A stretch of DNA of 12,039 nt from CALMFQ01 sp964495595. Lineage in GTDB: Bacteria > Pseudomonadota > Gammaproteobacteria > Burkholderiales > SCOH01. The DNA is taken from NCBI GenBank assembly GCA_964495595.1, contig CAZBWH010000087.1:1-12039 (forward strand). Reading direction: 5' to 3'. Position numbers and translations under genes: made by a program. The notes beneath the pieces are model-generated. The model had not been told where the DNA came from. It made no database searches and saw nothing but the letters and a program-made list of their open reading frames with translations. This document shows positions 6,801-12,039 of the stretch, piece by piece; positions within the stretch are counted from its first letter, which is position 1; the number at the start of each line of letters is the position of its first letter.

Positions 6801-7882
6801 GCAGCAAACCTGGCCCATGCCATTCTCGAACAGCTGAAAAAACCCATCCATCTCGCTGCCATGGATCTTCGGGTCACCGCCAGCATTGGCATCGCCCTGT
6901 TCCCGGAAGATGGAAACAACTTCGAGAACCTGATGCTTCATGCAGATCTTGCCATGCATCACGCCAAAGCTTCCGGACGTGGCAAGTACCAGTTTTTCAC
7001 AGAAAATCTGAACGCCAGTATTCTTGAGCAACTGAAACTGGAAAATGCCTTACGGCAAGCACTCGAAGGCAATCAACTCCAGATCCATTTCCAGCCTCAG
7101 TTCGATGCTCGCACCCGTTTAATGACCGGTGCCGAGGCTCTGTTACGCTGGCAACACCCCGAGCTAGGTACGATTTCGCCGGCCAGATTCATTCCCGTTG
7201 CCGAACAAGGGCGGTTGATCACACAAATAGATCACTGGGTATTAAACAGAGTCTGTCAACATATGGCGGAATGGCTGCAAGACCGATTGCCCCCCCCCCC
7301 CCTTGCCCGGAAGGGTTGGGGGGGCCCAGTGCGGATCCGGGGATTTGGTGGGGCCGGGGGNNNNNNNNNNCCCCCATTGCCATCAATGTTTCTGCCGCCC
7401 AATTCATCAACAAGGAATTTGTTCATACCATCATCCAATGCACCTCAAGCTATGGCATTCCGGCCAGGTTACTGGAATTGGAACTGACAGAGAGCACTTT
7501 GATGCAGGATGTACAAAATGCTGTCGAATCGATGAGTTTGTTACGAGCGCACGGATTTCGTATTTCAATTGACGATTTTGGAACAGGCTATTCCAGCCTC
7601 AGCTATCTGAAGCGCTTCCCAATAGACAAGCTGAAAATAGACCAATCATTCATTCGCGAATTACCATGCGATGAAGATAGCGCAGTCATCACCAACGCCA
7701 TCATTTCACTGGCCCACAACCTTCAACTGAAAGTGATTGCCGAGGGTGTCGAAACGCAGGCCCAGTTCGACTACCTGTCGCAACACGGTTGCAATGAAGT
7801 GCAGGGATTTCTGTTCAGCAAACCTCTGACATCACAAGACTTTACCAATCAGTTGTACGGCGGCATTGGCTCACTCACATAA
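3855..7882 (+). CDS. Multi-PAS/GAF sensor with GGDEF (GSDEF) and EAL domains; split by assembly gap
   Basis: This is a soluble c-di-GMP turnover protein of about 1,340 residues without signal peptide or membrane spans. The GTG at 3855 is the only plausible start, because an in-frame TGA lies at 3837-3839; its ribosome site is weak. Domains in order: one or two degenerate PAS-like regions (about residues 10-200), PAS (212-326), PAS/PAC (339-455), GAF (468-621), PAS/PAC (634-752), PAS (763-878), GGDEF (880-1053), EAL (from 1060). The cyclase signature is GSDEF at 966-970 instead of GGDEF, with no RxxD inhibitory site before it, so cyclase activity is doubtful. The EAL domain keeps EAL at 1094-1096, NVS, ELTES, IDDFGTGYSS, LKIDQSF and AEGVET, so phosphodiesterase activity is likely. 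The frame changes across the N-run (7361-7370). The two halves, ...QDRLP and PIAINVSAAQF..., are adjacent in normal EAL domains, so the break is technical. ygfZ follows after 30 bp. Confidence 0.93.
7290..7370. other. Assembly gap with low-quality flank
   Basis: A run of 13 Cs (7290-7302) leads into about 60 bases rich in G and C homopolymers, then ten Ns (7361-7370), then CCCCC. Protein homology joins ...DRLP directly to PIAINVS..., so nearly all of this stretch is probably spurious and the two contig ends may meet or overlap in the C-run. It should not be read as a biological frameshift. Confidence 0.85.
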
Positions 7883-7912
7883 TCGCTGAATCCACGCGTA
7901 AAGGAACTCAAC

Positions 7913-8953
7913 ATGAACGGCGACACACTGACCTCCACCCTGGCTTCATTAGGCGCGCAACTGGATGTAAATGGACAGGCCATCCACTTCGGCAACCCGG
8001 GCCAGGAACTGCTTGCAACCCAGACCGGCTCCGTAGTTTCCTGGCTAGGCTCGTCCGCGCTGATCCAATTCAGTGGCGAGGACGCACAAGTGTTTCTTAA
8101 CAGCCTGCTATCCAGCGACGTCAAACACCTTGAGGTAGGCCAATCCCAATACACGACATTTTCCACTCCGAAAGGCCGCATGTTGGCCAGTATGCTACTG
8201 AGCCGTACCGACGATTCCTTCATGATGCAGCTGCCGAGCAGTCTGCAGCCCGCCATGCTGCGCAAATTGTCAATGTACATCCTGCGCTCAAAGGTTAAGG
8301 TCACTGACGCGAGCACACAGTACATGATATTCGGTGTTTCCGGCCCGCTAACGAGAGCAACTCTCATCCATTGCTTTGGCAACGCCCCGAATGCAGATCA
8401 AACCAATCTTCGGGCCAGCGAAACCATGCTGATCCAGACTACGGCCGGCCTGCATTATCTCTATGTACCAACGGAAGCGGCTGCCAGCAGCCTGCGTCGG
8501 CTGCACGACGCCGGCCTGATACTGGTTGGCGAAAACGCTTGGCGCAACCTCTCCCTGCGTACCGGGTTCACCTGGATCTATCCGGCAACGCAGGAGCAAT
8601 TTGTTCCACAGATGGCAAACATGGATCTGGTTGGCGCCGTCAATTTCAAAAAGGGCTGCTACCCGGGTCAGGAAATCGTGGCGCGCACCCAGTATTTGGG
8701 AAAGCTGAAAAGGAGAATGTACCGCGTAAGCATTGATTGCCCAATCTCAATGGCAGCGCCAGGAACTGAGCTATTCAGCGATACCTTACCCGACCAGGCG
8801 ATCGGCATGATAGCCGATAGCGCCCCGATCGCCACCGGGGCAACCGAAGCACTGGCAGTCATCCAAAGCAACTGTTGGGAAAAAGAGATATATATCGGCT
8901 CGTCCGACGGCCCGCAGCTACAGCAACTTGCATTACCTTATCCAATGGAATAG
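7913..8953 (+). CDS. ygfZ: Folate-binding Fe-S cluster assembly/repair protein YgfZ
   Basis: This 346-residue protein belongs to the GcvT/YgfZ family of tetrahydrofolate-binding proteins. In E. coli, YgfZ supports synthesis or repair of certain [4Fe-4S] enzymes such as MiaB, under oxidative stress in particular. The family signature K-G-C-Y-x-G-Q-E is present as residues 247-254 (KGCYPGQE), followed by IVARTQYLGKLKRRMYR; Cys249 is the conserved functional cysteine. The N-terminal part has the GcvT-like strand LIQFSGEDAQVFLNSLLSSD and the TPKGRMLA turn. The length is normal. The ATG at 7913 has AAGGA seven bases upstream. The short 30-bp gap after the c-di-GMP gene suggests co-transcription, without implying a shared pathway. 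The gene ends convergently with the small minus-strand genes at 9025-9325. Confidence 0.96.
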   Translation: MNGDTLTSTLASLGAQLDVNGQAIHFGNPGQELLATQTGSVVSWLGSSALIQFSGEDAQVFLNSLLSSDVKHLEVGQSQYTTFSTPKGRMLASMLLSRTDDSFMMQLPSSLQPAMLRKLSMYILRSKVKVTDASTQYMIFGVSGPLTRATLIHCFGNAPNADQTNLRASETMLIQTTAGLHYLYVPTEAAASSLRRLHDAGLILVGENAWRNLSLRTGFTWIYPATQEQFVPQMANMDLVGAVNFKKGCYPGQEIVARTQYLGKLKRRMYRVSIDCPISMAAPGTELFSDTLPDQAIGMIADSAPIATGATEALAVIQSNCWEKEIYIGSSDGPQLQQLALPYPME

Positions 8954-8980
8954 CAAGTCACCGGGCAGTTAAAGTTCCGT

Positions 8981-9010
8981 GCTGGCGACTCACTGGCGTG
9001 CCGCGCCAGC
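8981..9010. terminator. Candidate hairpin after ygfZ
   Basis: GCTGGCG (8981-8987) can pair with CGCCAGC (9004-9010); an alternative tighter form pairs CTGGCG (8993-8998) with CGCCAG (9004-9009). It lies between the convergent ends of ygfZ and the small minus-strand ORF. No T-run follows, so it is a possible but unproven terminator. Confidence 0.35.
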
Positions 9011-9024
9011 CGGTACTTATGAAT

Positions 9025-9141
9025 TCACGAATCAGAACGACGATCTGACGGTACACGGACAACGCGACGCTCCGGTGTCAATCGCTCCATCGCGACAAAA
9101 AGCAAAACGCCAGTGATGATGATTTCAACCAGTAATGTCAT
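9025..9141 (-). CDS. Small single-span membrane peptide, 38 aa
   Basis: The ORF reads MTLLVEIIITGVLLFVAMER followed by a short basic, polar tail (18 residues) ending at TGA. Residues 2-18 form one hydrophobic membrane helix, and the arginine-rich tail (LTPERRVVRVPSDRR) should lie in the cytoplasm. The ATG is four bases after the stop of the YjfB-like gene, with AAGG at a suitable distance inside that gene's end. It is thus very likely the second cistron of the same message. I know of no named family. At this size it could be chance, but the start spacing, hydrophobic pattern and shared promoter support a real gene. Confidence 0.45.
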   Translation of the reverse strand: MTLLVEIIITGVLLFVAMERLTPERRVVRVPSDRRSDS

Positions 9142-9145
9142 GATT

Positions 9146-9325
9146 TTATACCTTGATATCTACGCTGTTGCCCAAGGCGGGAGGATTGGTGTACTGGACA
9201 GGTTGTGGCGGCGTGACCGAATTCAATAGCTGAGTCACACTCGCCGACTGTACCTCTACCCCCTTTTTGAAGGCATACACGCCAGCAGCACTGTTGACGG
9301 CACTTACATTTCCACTCGCATCCAT
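9146..9325 (-). CDS. YjfB-like putative motility protein, 59 aa
   Basis: The 59-residue ORF starts MDASGNVSAVNSAAGVYAFK, continues with a helical KKGVEVQSASVTQLLN stretch and a proline-rich linker, and ends ALGNSVDIKV. This matches the layout of the small YjfB family (putative motility proteins): M-D start, K-K-x-(L/V)-(D/E) helix, L-L, and the C-terminal L-G-x-x-(V/I)-D-(I/V)-K. The ATG at 9325 has a strong purine-rich ribosome site (GAGGGGG) six bases upstream. A near-consensus sigma-70 promoter lies about 110 bp upstream. Family members are linked to motility only by annotation and expression with flagellar genes; the molecular role is unknown. No flagellar gene is in the window. Confidence 0.75.
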   Translation of the reverse strand: MDASGNVSAVNSAAGVYAFKKGVEVQSASVTQLLNSVTPPQPVQYTNPPALGNSVDIKV

Positions 9326-9436
9326 GATTCACCCCCTCTTCTAGCGAGTCGACCCCGCTACTGGCTTGATCCAGCCGCAGATTAGATGCAGCATTCAACG
9401 CTCACCAACCTAAGGCATACGATCAACTTTAGAGTG

Positions 9437-9465
9437 ATTATAGCTGCCAGAAACCCGCTTGCCAA
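9437..9465 (-). promoter_or_regulatory. Sigma-70 promoter for the YjfB-like gene pair
   Basis: Read on the minus strand: TTGGCA (-35, at 9465-9460), exactly 17 nt of spacer, then TATAAT (-10, at 9442-9437). The -10 is perfect and the -35 matches five of six bases. Transcription should start near 9430, giving a leader of about 105 nt before the ATG at 9325, long enough to hold post-transcriptional control sites. Confidence 0.75.
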
Positions 9466-9481
9466 CACAAAATTAGATTAT

Positions 9482-9499
9482 TATGATTTTCTAATCATA
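9482..9499. promoter_or_regulatory. 18-bp inverted repeat, possible operator
   Basis: TATGATT and AATCATA form perfect 7-bp arms around TTCT. It lies 17 bp beyond the -35 of the minus-strand promoter and in the intergenic region shared with the divergent acetyl-CoA hydrolase gene. A regulator site or a small AT-rich hairpin are both possible. Confidence 0.3.
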
Positions 9500-9685
9500 C
9501 AGACAGGGGTGATTTCTGCACATGCAGCTTGATCATTGACATCGATGGGCCTGCAATCGCTAGCCACACTATCTTGTCGATTTCCCGGAAGTTGATTTGC
9601 GTCAGCAACATTTTCCCTCGCCCATCCTATCCTGATGTCTTTGCATCCAAGCACAGCCTGACATAAGCATGAAGGATGTGCGCAA

Positions 9686-9697
9686 GTCAGTACTGAC
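9686..9697. promoter_or_regulatory. 12-bp perfect palindrome before the acetyl-CoA hydrolase gene
   Basis: GTCAGTACTGAC is a perfect palindrome 18 bp before the Shine-Dalgarno and 29 bp before the TTG start of the downstream gene. Its position in the leader suggests an operator-like site. No consensus promoter could be placed with confidence in 9500-9685; that stretch contains no gene I can support. Confidence 0.35.
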
Positions 9698-9726
9698 ACA
9701 GAGAAAATGCACCACAGGAGGCGTAA

Positions 9727-11850
9727 TTGAGCATACCTACCGTTTTCAATTCGATTGAGACTTGCGTCGATGCACTGATAGCAACCGTCGGCAGCCACAT
9801 CGTACTGGGAATTCCGCTGGGCATTGGCAAGCCGAATCGCTTGGTCAATGCACTATATCAACGGGTCAAGTCAAACAGAGGACTCAAGCTAAAAATCATA
9901 ACTGCGCTATCCCTGGAAAAACCACATGGCCACAGTGATTTGGAAAAGCGGTTTCTTGAGCCGTTTGTTGAACGTGTATTCGGAAACTATCCGGATCTGG
10001 ATTATGTCACAGATCTGCGCAATAACTGCCTGCCTGCCAATATTGAGGTGTCCGAGTTTTTCATGAAAACGGGCGACTATCTGGACAATGCTGATGCCCA
10101 ACAGCACTACATCTACTCAAACTACAGCCACGTTGCCCGTGACATGCTGGTTCAGGGAGTAAATGTGATGGCGCAAGCCGTAGCCGCCAGGGAAGTTGAT
10201 GGCAAATTGCGGCTATCGCTCTCCTCCAATCCCGACGTTACGCTGGACGCGCTGGATCTGATCCGAGCCGACAAGACCCGACAAGTAATCACTGTGGCAG
10301 TCATCAACAACGAAATGCCGTTCATGCCCAATGAAGCAGACATTCCCGCGGACAGCGTTGACTTCCTGGTGACTGACCCGGCAGCGACGCATACGTTGTT
10401 CGCTCCACCGAACATGAAGGTCACCCTGCAGGACTATGCGATCGGGTTGCATGCCAGTGCGCTGGTCAAAGATGGCGGCACCCTGCAAATCGGAATCGGA
10501 TCATTAGGGGATGCTATCGCCCGGTCCATCATCATTCGTGAAATGCATAACAGCAGCTACTACCAGATCATCCAGCAATTATCCGGTGGGCAACCTAATC
10601 CGCTGAGCGAGTTCGAGCGGTTTGAACAGGGGATCTATGGTGCATCGGAAATGTTTGTCAATGGATTTATGCAACTCATTGAAGCAGGCATCATTCGCCG
10701 TGAGGTTTTTAATGACGTCACTCTGCAGAGCTTGATCAATGACAAACTGATCACACTCGAGATAACACCAGCCATGCTTGATTTACTGGTTGAACGTGAA
10801 GCAATTCAATCCCCCTTACGCAAGCGGGACTTCAACTACCTCAAACAGCATGGCATTTTCAATGATCAGGTCGAATGGCAGGGCGGGGAGCTGGTTATTG
10901 GCGACAAACGAGCGACGGCGAGCCTTGACCACCCGGACAGCCGGCTGTTTATCCACAAAAACTGCTTGGGTAAAACACTGCTGGGGGGCATTTTCATGCA
11001 CGGAGGTTTTTTCCTTGGCCCACAGGATTTTTATCGCAAACTACGGGAAATGTCTCCCGACATACTGGCTAAAATAGGGATGAGCCGGATTGGATTTATC
11101 AACCAACTATATGGCCACGAAGAGATTGCCAGCCTGCAACGCAAACATGCACGCTTCATGAACACCACCATGATGGTTACTTTGCTCGGAGCCGCCGTTT
11201 CGGACGGGCTAGATTCTGGGAAACTGGTTTCTGGCGTAGGAGGACAGTACAACTTCGTCGCAATGGGCCATGCACTCCCGGACGCGCGGTCGATTCTGAT
11301 GTTGCGCGCAACACGACTCCAGCACGGCAAACTGATTTCCAACATTGTGTGGAACTATGGCCACACAACCATCCCTAGACACCTGCGCGACATTGTCATT
11401 ACCGAATACGGGGTTGCCGACCTTCGCGGGCAAAGTGATTCTGAAGTCATCAAACGCTTGTTGGCAATTGCAGATTCACGCTTTCAGGACGAGTTACTAA
11501 CTATTGCAAAACAAAACGGAAAAGTGGCAAGAAGCTATGAAATTCCAACGTCACAACGCAGCAACCTGCCTGACATCGTTGAATCAAGGCTGATACCCTG
11601 GCGTGATTTGGGACTGCTGCCAGATTTTCCGTTTGGGACAGATTTCACTGATGATGAACTCACCATCGTTCGCGCCCTGCAAAAGCTGAAACATGCAACC
11701 GAGCACCCGTTGGAGCTGGTAAAAATGATTCTTGGCAATATCTTTTCCGATAAACAAGTGCCAGAAAAATATCTTGAGCGCATGCATCTGGAAGAGGCTC
11801 ACAGCATCAAATTGAAACTGCTGAAAAAGCTGTTTGTCGGCAACCTTTAG
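9727..11850 (+). CDS. Acetyl-CoA hydrolase/transferase family protein (long form)
   Basis: This 707-residue protein belongs to the family of acetyl-CoA hydrolases and acyl-CoA:carboxylate CoA-transferases. The N-terminal half (about 10-200) has the family's glycine-rich opening, IVLGIPLGIGKPNRLVNALY. The segment YGASEMFVNGFMQLIEAGII places Glu308 where the family has its catalytic glutamate, which forms the glutamyl-CoA intermediate. GVGGQYNF at 503-510 and ITEYGVADLRG near 558-568 are hallmarks of the C-terminal domain. At 707 residues it exceeds the usual 430-510; the extra length lies before GVGGQ (about 370-480, including GGIFMHGGFFLGPQDFYRKL) and in a lysine-rich C-terminal tail. The TTG start at 9727 is well supported by AGGAGG at 9716-9721, five bases upstream. 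The substrate cannot be told from sequence. The gene appears to stand alone. Confidence 0.9.
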   Translation: MSIPTVFNSIETCVDALIATVGSHIVLGIPLGIGKPNRLVNALYQRVKSNRGLKLKIITALSLEKPHGHSDLEKRFLEPFVERVFGNYPDLDYVTDLRNNCLPANIEVSEFFMKTGDYLDNADAQQHYIYSNYSHVARDMLVQGVNVMAQAVAAREVDGKLRLSLSSNPDVTLDALDLIRADKTRQVITVAVINNEMPFMPNEADIPADSVDFLVTDPAATHTLFAPPNMKVTLQDYAIGLHASALVKDGGTLQIGIGSLGDAIARSIIIREMHNSSYYQIIQQLSGGQPNPLSEFERFEQGIYGASEMFVNGFMQLIEAGIIRREVFNDVTLQSLINDKLITLEITPAMLDLLVEREAIQSPLRKRDFNYLKQHGIFNDQVEWQGGELVIGDKRATASLDHPDSRLFIHKNCLGKTLLGGIFMHGGFFLGPQDFYRKLREMSPDILAKIGMSRIGFINQLYGHEEIASLQRKHARFMNTTMMVTLLGAAVSDGLDSGKLVSGVGGQYNFVAMGHALPDARSILMLRATRLQHGKLISNIVWNYGHTTIPRHLRDIVITEYGVADLRGQSDSEVIKRLLAIADSRFQDELLTIAKQNGKVARSYEIPTSQRSNLPDIVESRLIPWRDLGLLPDFPFGTDFTDDELTIVRALQKLKHATEHPLELVKMILGNIFSDKQVPEKYLERMHLEEAHSIKLKLLKKLFVGNL

Positions 11851-11893
11851 CAATCGGTGTTCCATGCGTAACGCGGCGCGATAATTGGCACAA

Positions 11894-11923
11894 TGAGCTT
11901 CCCCCGGAATTTCGTCTGCCAAA
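11894..11923 (+). repeat. 30-bp direct repeat, copy 1
   Basis: This unit begins TGAGCTTCCCCCGGAATTTC and is repeated without mismatch at 11985-12014, a period of 91 bp. It lies 44 bp after the acetyl-CoA hydrolase stop codon. The exact identity and the neighbouring insertion-sequence-like end suggest a mobile-element terminus or a dispersed intergenic repeat. Confidence 0.85.
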
Positions 11924-11924
11924 A

Positions 11925-11953
11925 GGAGGGTGTCCGGAATTTTGTGTAAACGG
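11925..11953. mobile_element. Possible insertion-sequence terminus remnant
   Basis: The stretch starting GGAGGGTGTCCGGAATTTTG and continuing TGTAAACGG resembles terminal inverted repeats of IS256-family (mutator-type) elements, which often carry GGGTGTCCGGAA followed by TTGTGTAAA-like bases. It shares the core CCGGAATTT with the flanking 30-bp repeats. No transposase gene is present in the window, so this would be an end of an element continuing past the window or a leftover. The likeness is from memory. Confidence 0.35.
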
Positions 11954-11984
11954 AGTTGAAACTAGTGCTGCGTCATCCGGTCTT

Positions 11985-12014
11985 TGAGCTTCCCCCGGAA
12001 TTTCGTCTGCCAAA
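11985..12014 (+). repeat. 30-bp direct repeat, copy 2
   Basis: This is an exact second copy of the unit at 11894-11923. The flanks differ (preceded by TCTT instead of ACAA, followed by GGTAACG instead of AGGAGGG), so the repeat boundary is sharp. The final 25 bases of the window after it hold nothing I recognise. Confidence 0.85.
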
Positions 12015-12039
12015 GGTAACGTAAAATCGAGGTTGCTTT

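Noticed and set aside
7271..7882. Separate EAL-only protein
   Set aside because: Its first 35 residues come from the spurious bases around the N-run; the rest is the missing end of the protein starting at 3855.
9138..9398. 86-residue minus-strand frame
   Set aside because: Cys/Gln-rich shadow frame over the YjfB-like gene, which has the better start, ribosome site and family match.
9481..9798. 105-residue minus-strand frame before the acetyl-CoA hydrolase gene
   Set aside because: No ribosome site or family likeness, and it overlaps the well-supported TTG start region of the opposite gene.
11584..12013. Two minus-strand frames both starting MADEIPGEA
   Set aside because: The shared start is only the translation of the 30-bp DNA repeat; one runs antisense through the acetyl-CoA hydrolase gene.
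11894..12014. CRISPR array
   Set aside because: Only two copies, with a 61-bp interval that itself resembles the repeat; no further units and no cas genes.

Overview
The window looks like a piece of a draft chromosome from a Gram-negative proteobacterium, most likely a betaproteobacterium. This rests on the YgfZ and acetyl-CoA hydrolase/transferase protein types, a YjfB-type putative motility peptide, a tRNA-Asn with encoded CCA, a large PAS/GAF/GGDEF/EAL protein and a betaproteobacterial style of phage genes. I cannot name the genus. A run of ten Ns at 7361-7370, flanked by homopolymer-rich junk, marks a contig join inside a gene.

Left part (1-3724): two tandem tRNA-Asn genes (the first cut by the window edge) are followed by about 3.5 kb of decayed prophage or integrated-element DNA. 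It holds a large serine recombinase that has lost its catalytic domain (minus strand), an unrecognised small ORF (plus strand), two strong hairpins between convergent genes, and a minus-strand cluster of phage packaging/head remnants. That cluster consists of a small-terminase-like zinc-ribbon protein joined out of frame to the C-terminal part of a MuF/gp7-like head morphogenesis protein, a small ORF with weak resemblance to phage BECR-type nuclease domains, and a 94-residue ORF. A 12-bp copy of the tRNA-Asn 3' end at 3713-3724 may be the far attachment site, so the remnant appears to lie between a tRNA gene and its short direct repeat.

Middle part (3725-8953): a giant soluble sensor protein (at least four PAS domains, one GAF, a GSDEF-variant diguanylate cyclase domain and an EAL phosphodiesterase domain with its key residues) is followed after 30 bp by ygfZ, a folate-binding Fe-S cluster repair/assembly factor. 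They are probably co-transcribed. The EAL domain is split by the assembly gap. Protein homology suggests that little or no real sequence is missing and that the bases beside the gap are spurious.

Right part (8954-12039): a short minus-strand pair of very small genes converges on ygfZ. It comprises a YjfB-like 59-residue putative motility protein and a 38-residue single-span membrane peptide, behind a near-consensus sigma-70 promoter (TTGGCA, 17 nt, TATAAT). Divergent from it is a long (707 aa) acetyl-CoA hydrolase/transferase family protein starting at TTG behind a strong Shine-Dalgarno. After this gene the window ends in a 30-bp direct repeat in two copies 91 bp apart, with a segment resembling an insertion-sequence terminus between them.

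The housekeeping genes look intact apart from the assembly gap. The left-hand phage block is the eroded accessory region. I see no CRISPR array, and no complete transposase gene.
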